Positions 33,679 through 45,125 of a stretch of 64,000 bases of DNA are shown here, in pieces (the first letter of the stretch is position 1; every line of letters begins with the position of its first letter). This DNA is from Triticum aestivum. Lineage: Eukaryota > Streptophyta > Magnoliopsida > Poales > Poaceae. The DNA lies in assembly GCF_018294505.1 (NCBI RefSeq), contig NC_057813.1, positions 322,321,955 to 322,385,954 on the forward strand, given 5' to 3'. The notes under the pieces were generated by a model. The model was not told the DNA's origin. It ran no database searches and saw only the letters and a program-made list of their open reading frames with translations. A program made the position numbers and the translations under genes.

Positions 33679-36370
33679 TGTAGCGACCAGACCTCAAATA
33701 GTCTAGTCTCTGTGCATCAGTGTCATCCCTGGATCGGTAATGCTGACACACACAGTACTCAAGGATTTATAACAGAGTTTCAATCACACACTTATTACAT
33801 CAAATGTCTGAAAAGAGAACTTATTATTATAATATGGCTTAAGGCCATCTAAAGAAGATAACAGCGGAAGGCTTGGAAGATAAAGTGAGTCCATCAACTC
33901 CAACGGCATAGCTGAGTGAACGAAACGACCTATGGCACCTTACTCGTCGTCTGAAAAGTCTGCAACATGATATGTTGCAGCCCGAACGGGTCAGCACATG
34001 GAATATGCTGGCAATGTAACACATAGAGTAATGAACAGAATAAATGCTATCACTACATGCATATATGGCTGGTGGAAAGCTCTATGGTTACAGTTTTTGC
34101 ATAAAGCCAAATTTTCCCTACTACAAAGGAATAAATTTTTGTTTAACTATCATGGTGGTTGTTAAACATTGAGAAGGTTCCTCCAACTCAATCCCAATTA
34201 AACATCATCATTAAACCCAACAAATTAATTTAGAGTGATGAGATCAACATGATAATCCAAGAACTAGATACTCAAGATGTCCATAACCGGGGACACGGCT
34301 AACCATGATTAGTTTATACACTCTGCAGAGGTTTGCGCACTTTTTCCCACAAGACTCGATCTCCACCATTGGATTTCTCGCACTACATGATGTTTGAGAA
34401 ACAGATGACCGAGACACAGTCTTTCAGAAGCATTAAGTCTTTACTTTGGGTAGACAGTACAACCTACATCCCCTACATCTGCTAGTCTACCACTGAAAGA
34501 GGTCACACAACATACTCAACTATGCCAGAGCCCATATTGGCTTGTGGCTGCACACGGAAGTTTCTAGCATGAATAATCTTATGATCCCTTTGATCCTGGG
34601 TGGCGAACCGTAGGATGATCACACGGGTACTCCGGGATATCCTAGGACAACACTGGATTCTCCAGGTGCCCGGACAACCACTGGATACTCCAGGGTGCCT
34701 CAACCAATCCACCCAGATGTGTATTTAAGTAGCCACCTTAAGTTAACCATTAATTAACAATACTCACATCTGTCATGGATACACTCACCCAATCCACGTC
34801 TACGAGCATACCATAGCAATCCTGAGCATAACATAGAAGTAACTTCCAAAGGTTTGATAATAAAAGGGCAATAGGTTCTACCTCATCATATACTTCCCAA
34901 ACCCACATGTTATTCAGATCCTAACCATGCAATGTTTGAGGGTTGAGACTAATGCATAAAAACTGGGTAATAAAGAGATATGATCAAAGTGTTACTTGCC
35001 TTGCTAATGATTCGCAAAACCTAGAGACTCGTAGTAGCACGCTTCGCACTCCGGGAATTCTATTGCAAACAAACAATAACATACATAAGCACTCAACTAG
35101 AAGCACAGGTAAAACTCAAATAAGAAGATCTAACCAGAAAGTTCAACTGAAGAACTCCGGTTTGCAAAAAGAATCAAATCAAACGGAGCAACGAAACCCA
35201 AACTACGAAAGAAATAAGATTCGTTTACTAATCTGGATTGAAGTCAAATTTTACAATACCAAAATCTTGTTCAAGTTGGTTAAACAAAAAGAGGGCTTCG
35301 AGACGAAGATCTAGGCGCCTATTTCATCTAATTCGGATAAACGAGCGAAAAGATAAACTAAAATGAAGATTAGGGCAGAAATCACGATAAAAAATAATCG
35401 CAGAAAAACCCTGGAAAATAAAACGAGATGAACAGGCTAACGAACAAATGTTCACTGTCTGCGGCTAACCGACGAACAAGGTTCGTTAGAATGAACGTAC
35501 GGACGAACATCCGCTATTTAACTAAACCAAAAAACAACGAACCAAACTAAATAAAAAAACTAGATCTAGGGTTTTGAAAAAAAACCGACGGTTTTCCTAA
35601 GAAAACTGGACAGCGGCGGCGGCTACCTTGGTGGCGGGGTCGGCGGCGGCTCCGGCGGTGGCGGGGAGACGAGATGGCGACGGCGGACAACGGCGGCGGC
35701 GGCGCGTGGATCGAGGTGGCGACGTGACGGCTAGGGTTTGGGGGCGGTGGCGGCTTGCAGATCGAGGGGACGGTGCGGCAGCTAGGGTTTGGGGGTGGCG
35801 GGGCTGGCGGCTGGGGTGGCGGCGGGGTCGAGCTGCAACTTATAAAGCCTGGGCGGACAGAGTCCGGGTTAGGCACGGCCAGTTTAGGTCGTGCATTGTT
35901 TTTTTAAATAATCCTGACGCAGAAAAAGAAATAAAAGAAATACTAAACAGAGTCCAAAAATCCTGAAATAAATTTTCACGGTCCTCTAATAATATTTCGG
36001 ACAAAGAGAACATTTATTTGGGCCACTAATGCAATTTTGAAAAACACATTTTTTTCCTAATTCAAATAAAATAGTAAATATTTGATTTTTACATTTTTCC
36101 TACAATATTTCTTTTATTTTGGAGAAGTCATTTCATCTCCTCTCTTTTATTTGATCATTTGAAATATTTGAAGAGAAAAATAATTAAAACCAAATGATCC
36201 TCTTTTCAAAATTTAAGAAAAACTCAAATATGAAAATAACGAAATCCCCAACTCTCTCCGTGGGTCCTTGAGTTGCTTAGAATTTCTAGGATCAACCAAA
36301 ATGCAATTAAATGTGATATGCAATGATGACCTATGTATAACATTCCAAATTGAAAATTTGGGATGTTACA
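33679..36370 (-). repeat. 5' LTR of minus-strand Tekay element
   Basis: This 2,692-bp LTR pairs with 21416-24142. The plus-strand part 33679-34593 is almost identical to its partner and the remainder is clearly diverged, including indels in the GC-rich region (35610-35840). It ends GGGATGTTACA next to the target repeat GCATG. ORFs at 35547-35876 and 35628-35966 are shadows of the GGC-rich stretch. Confidence 0.9.
34278..34332 (-). promoter_or_regulatory. Shared LTR block (Tekay minus copy, 5' LTR)
   Basis: Same block as at 22015-22068, within the near-identical LTR tract. Confidence 0.5.
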
Positions 36371-38640
36371 GCATGTTTGTTTGGTAACCATGGGAAGTGC
36401 ACCTTTTGCACCGACCGAGTATCTATTCTTGGCTATGTTGTTACTCCACAGGGAATTGAAGTTGATAAAGCCAAGATTGAAGCTAATGAGAGTTGGCCAC
36501 AACCCAAAACGGTCACACAAGTGAGGAGTTTTCTTGACCTCGTTGGATTCTATAGGCGTTTTGTGAGAGATTTTAGCACCATTGCTGCACCTCTCAATGA
36601 GATTACAATGAAGGATGTGCCTTTTGTTTGGGGTACCGCATAGGAAGAAGCCCTCACGGTACTGAAAGATAAGTTGACACATGCTCCTTTACTCCAACTT
36701 CCTGATTTTAATAAGACTTTTGAGCTTGAATGTGATGCTAGTTGAATTGGATTAGGAGGTGTGTTATTACAAGATGTCAAACTTGTTGCATACTTTTCTG
36801 AAAAATCGAGTGGGCCTAGTCTGAATTATTGTACTTATGATAAAGAATTATATGCTCTTATTCGGACTTTAGAAACATGGAAACATTATTTATGGTCCAA
36901 AGAACTTGTTATACATTCTGATCATGAATCTTTGAAACATATTAAAAGTCAAGCTAAACTGAATCGTAGACATGCTAAATGGGTTGAATTCATTGAGACT
37001 TTCCCTTATGTCATTAAACACAAGAAGGATAAAGTAAATGTTATTGTTGATGCATTGTCTCGTCACTATACTATGCTTTCACAACTTGACTTCAGAATAT
37101 TTGGTTGGGAGACCATGAAAGATCAATATGTGCATGATGCTGATTTTAAAGATGTATTGCAGAATTGTAAAGAACGAAGAACATGGAACAAGTTCGTCAT
37201 TAATGATGGATCTGTGTTCCGTGCTAACAAGCTATGCATTCCAGCTAGCTTCGTTCGTCTTTTGTTGTTGTAGGAGGCGCATGGAGGAGGATTAACGGGA
37301 CACTTTGGCGTGAAGAAGACGGAGGACATACTTGCTACACATTTCTTTTGGCCAAAGATGAGACATGATGTTGAGCGTTTTGTTACTCGCTGCACTACGT
37401 GTCAAAAAGCTAAGTCATGACTCAATCCTCATGGTTTATATATGCCTTTGCCTGTACCTAGTGTTCCTTGGGAGGATATATCTATGGACTTTGTTCTAAG
37501 TTTACCTCGAACAAAGAAGGGGAGGGATAGCATATTTGTTGTCATGAATAGATTCTCGAAAATGGCACACTTAATACCATGTCAAAAAAGTGATGATGCT
37601 GTTAATGTTGCTGATTTGTTCTTTCATGAAATTATTCGCTTGCATGGCATGCCAAATAATATTGTTTCAGATCGTGATACTAAATTTCTTAGCCACTTTT
37701 GGAGATGTTTATGGTCTAAGTTGGGGACTAAACTGCTTTTTAGTACTACTTGTCACCCCCAAACAGATGGACATTGTCTACTATGCTTAGTGCTGTTTTG
37801 AAGAATAATAAGAAAATGTGGGAAGAATGCTTGCCTCATATTGAATTTGCTTATAATCGTTCATTGCATTCTACTACTAAGATGTGCCCTTTTGAAATTG
37901 TGCATGGTTTCCAACCTCGTGCACCTATTGATTTTTTGCCTCTTCCATCTTCAGAGAAGGTTAATTTTGATGCTAAACAACATGCTGAATTGATCTTAAA
38001 AATGCATGAGTTAACTAAGAAAAACATTGAGCGTATGAATGCTAAATATAAACTTGCTGGAGATAAGGGTAGAAAACATATTGTGTTTGCACCTGGAGAT
38101 CTTGTTTGGTTACATTTGCGTAAGTATAGATTTCCTAATTTGTGCAAATCAAAGTTAATGCCACGTGCTGATGGTCCTTTTAAGGTGTTAGATAAAATAA
38201 ATGATAATGCATATAAACTTGAGTTGCCTGCAGATTTTTGGGTTAGTCCCACTTTTAACATTGCAGATTTGAAGCCTTATTTGGGTGAGGAACATAAGCT
38301 TCCGTCGAGGACGATTTCATTTCAAGAAGGAGAGGATGATGAGGACATCAATACCATTGTTACACCCACAACCCCTGCTGCTATACATACTGGACCAATT
38401 ACTAGAGCTCGCGCATGCCAGTTAAATTACCAGGTACTTTTGTTTCTTGGTAATGATTCTAATGTTCATGAGAATATGTTGCTGCCTAAATTGGATACAT
38501 TTGTTTTGCTTACAAATGAAGAGCCTAGCTGGGAGAAGGATGAACATTGGAGCAAGAACAAGCATGGAGATGATGGCATGCGCAAGGGGAACAAGAACGG
38601 AGTTTCAAGTGATGATTTCAGCACTATGAAGCCACCGTAA
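36371..38640 (+). pseudogene. CRM RT C-half, RNase H and integrase (broken)
   Basis: The frame continues RT from 21415: [15 protein letters not shown] at about 36400, then the connection segment and RNase H-like region (ELECDAS at about 36725, [16 protein letters not shown] at about 36835). The integrase zinc region ([19 protein letters not shown]) lies at about 37300-37410, and the core has MDFVLSLPR (about 37487) and VSDRDTKF (about 37668). A 22-bp deletion at about 37770 removes the QTE segment with the catalytic glutamate and shifts the frame. Stops occur near 36642, 36745, 37273 and 37420. The final 304 bp lie inside the 3' LTR, so the C-terminus is LTR-encoded; TAA is at 38638-38640. 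Confidence 0.88.
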
Positions 38641-39252
38641 TGAGTGCAAGAAGGCTTGGACGAAATATACAAGATGCCACTTCAAAAATTTCGTCCAGAG
38701 GCTATTATAGGTGTTGTGTCACCTTATTATTGGGCCAGGCCCATGTAATTTAGAAATACATAAGTGTAGGCTATTTTTCGAGTCCGTGTGTGTGGGGAAA
38801 CAAGAGATAGGGTTGGTTTCAGACCCCTCTTGCAAGGGTCATGAAAGTCACCCCCTCTTCCTCCATATATACAGCCCTTAGGGCATCGTTTAGACTTTGG
38901 GTTTTGTTTAGATTAAAGTTCGCCATAGCTGCAACTTCGCATACTTCATTTGTGTTCAATGACCAGACAAAGACGTCACAGAACCCCATGTTCATCAATA
39001 AAGCTTTCTCTTATATTCACAATATCAAGATTGCAATCTCAGATTCTTGCTTGTTCTTCGTTTGCTTGCAGGAAATATACCCTCATGGTCAGGTTGATCA
39101 TGCTCCGACGTTGTTAATAACCTCTCGGAGTTGGTTTAGCAATTGTTAAGGCGCAACGTCCTCGCACGTTCGTAGTCAGATCATCGAAGTCTACTCCACG
39201 CAAAACGATAGCCACCACCTCATCGAAAGACGATACACCTTTGCCTCTATCA
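38337..39252 (+). repeat. 3' LTR of plus-strand CRM element
   Basis: This 916-bp LTR runs from TGATGAGGACATC to CCTCTATCA. It matches both LTRs of the minus-strand sister. Its first 304 bp are coding in the pol frame. A TATA-like ATATATAC at 38865-38872 precedes a likely transcription start. The following bases CTAAG (39253-39257) should be the target repeat; the left partner is lost. Confidence 0.88.
38865..38872 (+). promoter_or_regulatory. TATA box of CRM LTR
   Basis: The motif CTCCATATATACAGCCCT is present in the same place in the other CRM LTRs (minus strand, about 41293-41300 and 48253-48260). Confidence 0.5.
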
Positions 39253-40064
39253 CTAAGTGGGTAGAAGCTATTCCAACTAGCAGTTATGATCATAACAGCT
39301 CCATGAAAATGCTGAAAGAAGTTATTTTCCTAAGGTTTGGAGTCCCTAGATATTTAATGACTGATGGTGGTTCACATTTTATTCATGGTGTTTCTATAAA
39401 TTGCTTGCTAAATATGATGGAAACCATAGAATTGCATCTTATTATCACCCGATCTAGTGGTCAAGTTGAACTTAGCAATAGAGAAATAAAGTTGATATTA
39501 CAAAAGACTGTTAACAGATCAAGGGAAGATCTGTCTAAGAAATTTGATGATGCACTACGGGCTTATAGAACTGCTTATAAAAATCATATGGGCATGTCTC
39601 CATACAAAATGGTTTATGTAAAAGCATGTTATTTGCCTCTTGAGTTAGAACATAAAGCATATTGGGTAATTAAGGACCTCAACTATGATTTCAAACTTGC
39701 CAGTGAAAAGAGGTTTTTCGATATTAGCTCACTAGATGAATGGAGAACCCAAGCTTATGAAAATGCCAAACTATTCAAAGAAAAATTCAAAAGATGGCAT
39801 GACAAAAGAATCCAAAAGCGAGAATTCAAAGTTTGTGAATATGTTCTATTGTACAATTCTTGTTTTAGATTTTTTGCAGGAAAATTTCTCTCCAAGTGGG
39901 AAGGACCATATATCATCGAAGAAATCTATCGCTCTGGAGCTATCAATATCAATAATTCCGAAGCCACTAATCCGAAGGTGGTCAATGGAAAAAGAATTGA
40001 GCACTATATTTCTGGTACACCAATTAATGTTGAAACCAATATTATTCAAACCATGACACCGTAG
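39253..40064 (+). pseudogene. Athila-type integrase, C-terminal half
   Basis: The readable frame begins with the KWVEAIPTSS strand just after the CRM LTR and includes VPRYLMTDGGSHF (about 39335), which holds the second catalytic Asp. The usual N/Q-rich segment with the catalytic Glu follows (SGQVELSNREIK, about 39455), then the C-terminal region FFAGKFLSKWEGPYIIEE. Two consecutive stops, TAG TAA at 40062-40067, end the frame before the family's usual TPEEYIKETFQ-like tail, which is still readable beyond them. The N-terminal half was cut off by the CRM insertion. The enzyme would join cDNA to host DNA; it is inactive here. Confidence 0.85.
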
Positions 40065-40447
40065 TAATACATAAAAGAGACATTCCAGAACACTCTAGAA
40101 CCTTGAAGGAAGAGGTCTGTGATACCGTAAGTAAACCGACTCCAAAAATTCCGCAAAAATGTTTTTTGTGAGTTTTGGAGTATTAGAAAATAAAAAGAAT
40201 AAGAAATAGTTGGGAAGGCAACACCGGTGCCCACTAGGCACCAGGGCGCGCCTGCTCCACCCGGCGCGCCCTGGTGGGTAGTGGCCCCCTCGGGTACTTT
40301 CCCGACTCTATTTTCCTATCATATACTTGTTTCCCAAGATAAAAATTCTTTATATAAACCCCCGGATGATTTGACCACCTTATCATGGAGAAATCCTCTA
40401 TTCTTGTTTCGTGTTGTTTTTTTGCCAGATCTATCAAGCCAGGCATC
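40065..40447 (+). promoter_or_regulatory. Athila post-pol spacer with hairpin and TATA-like box
   Basis: GGTGCC/GGCACC (40226-40231 and 40237-40242) form one hairpin. A perfect 14-bp inverted repeat CACCAGGGCGCGCC (40239-40252 with 40263-40276) forms another that overlaps it. A TATA-like TTTATATAAAC lies at about 40349-40359, roughly 90 bp before the small ORF. The hairpin part is also found in the 3' LTR (50536-50586). It may be an internal promoter or an RNA structure; this is inference. Confidence 0.45.
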
Positions 40448-40789
40448 ATGTCTTCTCCCTCCTCCAATAAAGTAGAAGAAGATGCTTTTCTATTGAAGAT
40501 GGAACTAAGGAGGGAAGAACATAAAGAAATCACCAAGGAGGACGAGGTCAAGGAAGTTGCAGGGGATCAAGCTCAAGAAGGGGAAAAGGCCATGCTCATG
40601 GGGGTAGTTGAGAAAGAGGAAGATATCCTTCAGCCTTACTATAACCATCTCACCCCCACTAAAATCGAAGCCTTTAAGGCCTTTGAAATTATTTGTGTTC
40701 AGAATACATATCTCACTCGTGAAATTATTTTGTTGGAAGAGGAAAACATTGCGCTTCGGAGCATCAACCGTAGATTGGAGTACCTATAG
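40448..40789 (+). CDS. Small ORF downstream of Athila pol (113 aa, function unknown)
   Basis: It starts MSSPSSNKVEEDAF; an in-frame ATG 21 codons upstream at 40385 is possible but codes for an unrelated hydrophobic stretch, so the later ATG is preferred. The protein is acidic and Lys/Glu-rich in its first half, and ends with a leucine/isoleucine heptad-like stretch (REIILLEEENIALRSINRRLEYL region) likely to form a coiled coil. It has no signal peptide or transmembrane segment, so it is not a typical env-like protein although it sits in that position. It is open and intact. I recall similar ORFs in Athila-type Triticeae elements, but I know of no established function. Confidence 0.5.
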   Translation: MSSPSSNKVEEDAFLLKMELRREEHKEITKEDEVKEVAGDQAQEGEKAMLMGVVEKEEDILQPYYNHLTPTKIEAFKAFEIICVQNTYLTREIILLEEENIALRSINRRLEYL

Positions 40790-40909
40790 AGGCTGAAGTG
40801 TGAAGCCACTACCTCATCATCACCACCATCACCAAAGAAGGAGACTTAAACACACGGGTATGGGCACTACCCTTGGCATGTGCCAAGCTTGGTGGAGATG
40901 CCATGGTAC

Positions 40910-41826
40910 TGATAGAGGCAAAGGTGTCCCGTCTTTCGATGAGATGATGGATTTCACTTTGGTGGAAGTCGACTTTGACGATCCGACTACGAACGTGCGA
41001 GGACGTCGCGCCTTAGCAATCGCTAAACCAACTCCGAGAGGTTATTGACCATGCCGGAGCACGATCAACCTGACCACGAGGGTCTGTTTCCTGCGAGCAA
41101 ACGAAGAACAAGCAAGAAACTAAGATTGCAATCTGGATATTGTGAATATAAGATGAAAGCTTTATTGATCAAGGTGGGGTTCTGTGACGCCTTTGTCTGG
41201 TTGGTGAACACAAAAGAAGTACGCGAAGTTGCAGCTATGGCAAACTTTAATCTAAACAAAACCCAAAGTCTAAATGGTGCCCTAAGGGCTGTATATATGG
41301 AGGAAGAGAGGGGGAATTTCGTGGCCCTTGGTGGAGGGGTCCGAAATCAACCCTATCTCTTGTTTCCCCACACATACGGACTCTAAAAATAGCCTATACT
41401 AATGTATTTCGAAATTACAAGGGCCTGGCCCAATAAAAAGGTGACGCGACACCTATAATAGCCTCTGGACGAAACTTATGAAGTGGCATCTTGTATATTT
41501 CGTCCAAGGCTTCATGCACTCATTATGGTGGCTTCAAAGACCTGAAATCATCACTCGTAACTCCGTTCTTGTTCCCCTTGCGCATGCCATCATCTCCATG
41601 CTTTTTCTTGCTCCAATGTTCATCCTTCTCCAAACTAGGCCCTTCATTTGTAAGCAAAACAAATGTATCCAACTTAGGCAGCATCATATTCTCATGAACA
41701 TTAGAATCATTACCAAGAAACGAAAGTACCTGGTAATTTAGCTGGCGTGCGCGAGCTCTAGTAATTGGTCCAATATGTATAGCAGCAGGGGATGTGGGTG
41801 TAACAATGGTATTGATGTCCTCATCA
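40910..41826 (-). repeat. 3' LTR of minus-strand CRM element
   Basis: On the minus strand it starts TGATGAGGACATC and ends GCCTCTATCA. The first 300 bp or so carry the end of the pol frame, ending FRSLKPP and a stop at 41523. The same length as its partner (917 bp) supports recent common origin. Confidence 0.92.
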
Positions 41827-44800
41827 TCCTCCCCTTCTTGAAATGAAGTCGTCCTCGACGGAAGTTCATCTTCCTCACCCAAATAAGGCTTCAAATCTGC
41901 AATGTTAAAAGTGGGACTAACCCCAAAATCTGCAGGCAGCTCAAGTTTATATGCATTATCATTTATTTTCTCGAACACCTTAAAGGGACCATCAGCACAT
42001 GGCATTAGCTTTGATTTGCGCAAATCAGGAAATCAATCCTTACGCAAATGTAACCAAACAAGATCTCCAGGTGCAAACACAACATGTTTTCTACCCTTAT
42101 CTCCAGCAAGTTTATATTTAGCATTCATATGCTCAATGTTTTCCTTAGTTAACTCATGCATTTTTAAAATCAATTCAGCACGTTGTTTAGCATCAAAATT
42201 AACCTTCTCCGAAGATGGTAGAGGAAACAAATCAATAGGTGCACGAGGTAGGAAACCATACACAACTTCAAAAGGGCACATCTTAGTAGTAGAATGCAAT
42301 GAACGATTATAAGCAAATTCAATATGAGGCAAGCATTCCTCCCACATTTTCTTATTATTCTTCAAAATAGCCCTAAGCATAGTAGACAATGTTCTATTGA
42401 CTACTTCAGTTTGTCCATCAGTTTGGGGGTGACAAGTAGTACTAAAAAGCAGTTTAGTCCCCAACTTAGCCCATAAACATCTCCAAAAGTGGCTAAGAAA
42501 TTTAGTATCACGATATGAAACAATAGTATTTGGCACACCATGCAAACGAATAATTTCACGAAAGAACAAATTAGCAACATTAACAGCATCATCGCTTTTA
42601 TGACATGGTATAAACTGTGCCATTTTCGAGAATCTATCCATGACAACAAATATGCTATCCCTCCCCTTCTTTGTTCGAGGTAAACCTAAAACAAAGTCCA
42701 TAGATATATCCTCCCAAGGAACACTAGGTACAGCAAAGGCATATATAAACCATGAGGATTGAGTCGTGACTTAGCTTTTTGACATGTAGTGCAGCGAGCA
42801 ATAAAACGCTCAACATCCCATCTCATCTTTGGCCAAAAGAAATGTGTAGCAAGTACGTCCTCCGTCTTCTTCACGCCAAAGTGTCCCATTAATCCTCCTC
42901 CATGCGCCTCCTACAACAACAAAAGACAAACGGAGCTAGCTGGAATGCATAGCTTGTTAGCACGAAACACAAATGCATCGTTAATGACAAACTTGTTCCA
43001 CATTCTTCCTTCTTTACAATTCTGCATTACATCTTTAAAATCAGCATCATGCACATATTGATCTTTGATGGTCTCCAAACCAAATATTTTGAAGTCAAGT
43101 TGTGAAAGCATAGTATAGCGACGAGACAATGCATCGGCAATAACATTTTATTTTCCCTTCTTGTGTTTAATGACATAAGGGAAAGTCTCAATGAATTCAA
43201 CCCATTTAGCATGTCTACGATTCAGTTTAGCTTGACTTTTAATACGTTTCAAAGATTCATGATCATAATGTATAACAAATTCTTTGGGCCATAAATAATG
43301 TTGCCATGTTTCTAAAGTCCGAACAAGAGCATATAATTCTTTATCATAAGTAGAATAATTCAGACTAGGCCCACTCAATATTTTCAGAAAAGTATGCAAC
43401 AGATTTGCCATCTTTTAATAACACACCTCCTAATCCAATTCCACTAGCATCACATTCAAGCTCAAAAGTCTTATTAAAATCAGGAAGTTGGAGTAAAGGA
43501 GCATGTGTCAACTTATCTTTCAATACCGCGAAGGCTTCTTCTTGTGCGGGACCCCAAAGAAAAGGCACATCTTTCTTTGTAAGCTCATTGAGAGGTGCAG
43601 CAATGGTGCTGAAATCTCTCACAAAACGCCTATAGAATCCAGCGAGGCCAAGAAAACTCCTCACTTGTATGACCGTTTTGGGCTGTGGCCAACTCTCAAT
43701 AGCTTCAATCTTGGCTTTATCAACTTCAATTCCCTGTGGAGTAACAACATAGCCAAGAAAAGATACTCGGTCGGTGCAAAAGGTGCACTTCCCAAGGTTA
43801 CCAAACAAACGTGCATCACGTAGAGCAATAAAAATAGCACGTAAATGTTCCAAATGTTCTTCCAAAGATCTGCTATAAATCAGTATATCATCAAAATAGA
43901 CTACCACAAATCGTCCAATGAAAGCACGTAAAACTTTGTTCATTAGTCTCATGAAAGTACTAGGGGCATTAGTTAACCCAAAAGGCATGACTAACCACTC
44001 ATATAATCCAAACTTAGTTTTAAATGCTGTTTTCCATTCATCCCCCAATTTCATACAAATTTGATGGTATCCACTACGCAAATCAACTTTGGAGAATATT
44101 GTAGAGCCACTCAATTCATCAAGCATATCATCTAGCCTGGGAATAGGATGACAATAATGAATAGTAATATTATTAATGCCTCTACAATCAACACACATAC
44201 GCGATGTACCATCCTTTTTCGGCACTAGAATAATAGGAACAACACAAGGACTAAGGGATTTGCGTATATAACCTTTGTCGAGAAGCTCTTGTAGTTGACG
44301 CATAATCTCCTTCGTCTCCTCTGGATTGGTATGGTATGGCGCACGGTTTGGCAGTGAAGCACCGGGAATTAAGTCAATCTGATGCTCAATCCCTCGAATA
44401 GGAGGTAATCTCGGTGGCACGTCTTGTGGAAAGACGTCAGCGAACTCCTGCAAAATGTTAGTGACAGCAAGAGGCAAAGAGGAAGGCACGTCCTCGAATG
44501 AAAATAATGCCTCTTTGCACACAAAAGCATAGCAAATAGATTTGCTGAAATCTAGCTCATCAATATCAGATTTGGTGGCAAATAAACATGCACTTTTCAA
44601 TTTAATTTTAGAAGCAACACTAGATGGCTTATTAGTAGGCTTCATTTGTTGCTCAAATTCTTTTGCCACAATCTGATTTTCACTCTTATTCTTCTCCTCT
44701 TTTGCTTTATTAGCTCTATTAATATCATATTTCAAAATGGAATCAGGAGTCATAGGAAGCAAACTAATATTTTTATCCTTATGAACAAGAGTATACTGAT

Positions 44801-45116
44801 TGTTTCTACCATGGTGTACAGAGTTTTTATCAAATTGCCATGGTCTACCAAGTAATAAGGATCATGCTTGCATAGGTACCACATCACAATCAACATATTC
44901 AGCATATGTAGAGATACTAAAATGCACACGAACAGTACGTGTTACCTTAACCTTGCCGCTGTTGTTGAACCATTGGATGTAGTAAGGATGTGGATGTGGT
45001 CTTGTGGTGAGAGAAAGCTTCTCCACCATCTCCATGCTAGCCAAGTTGTTGCAACTCCCTCCGTCTATGATGACGCGCACAGAACATTCCTTCACAACTC
45101 CCTTGGTATGGAACAA
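41523..45116 (-). pseudogene. CRM pol: protease, RT, RNase H, integrase (broken)
   Basis: On the minus strand: protease-like VIIDGGSCNN (about 45070-45040), RT with YFDDILIYS (about 43910-43870), RNase H-like region (from about 43450), zinc region CTTCQKAKS (about 42790), and integrase core MDFVLGLPR (about 42700). The second catalytic Asp is lost: VSYRDTKF (about 42525-42510) where the sister has [19 protein letters not shown] (about 42430-42400) keeps the Glu. Stops occur at 44862, 43148, 42911 and 42033; frameshifts near 43385 and 42735. The last part (41826-41523) is inside the LTR. The stretch 43365-44762 is the longest open segment (465 codons). Confidence 0.9.
41827..41842 (-). other. 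Polypurine tract of minus-strand CRM element
   Basis: The minus strand reads TTCAAGAAGGGGAGGA directly before the LTR start TGATGAGG. It lies inside the pol frame (FQEGED). Confidence 0.7.
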
Positions 45117-45125
45117 ATTGTGCCT

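Larger units (their letters stand above)
21416..36370 (-). mobile_element. Tekay/Del-type chromovirus, minus strand, complete but interrupted
   Basis: Two LTRs (21416-24142 and 33679-36370) flank an internal region with gag, protease, RT, RNase H, integrase and a C-terminal chromodomain-like segment, all on the minus strand. The flanking repeats GCACG (21411-21415) and GCATG (36371-36375) differ by one base. The element splits CRM reverse transcriptase. Without the 4.04-kb solo LTR Q it is about 10.9 kb. An extra ORF lies between the 5' LTR and gag. A near-identical family member is at 52640-63360. All frames are damaged. Confidence 0.9.
19758..39252 (+). mobile_element. CRM-clade chromovirus, plus strand, 5'-truncated and split
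   Basis: Gag-pol sequence runs 19758-21415 and continues 36371-38640, followed by a 916-bp 3' LTR (38337-39252). Comparison with the complete sister at 40910-48782 shows that the 5' LTR, leader and N-terminal half of gag are missing; the left end is fused to U LTR sequence. The internal break is a clean Tekay-type insertion with duplicated GCACG/GCATG. The right end CTCTATCA abuts Athila integrase sequence. The pol sequence type, an LTR starting TGATGAGGACATC and an LTR overlapping the pol 3' end fit the CRM clade. It is defective by many stops. Confidence 0.85.
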
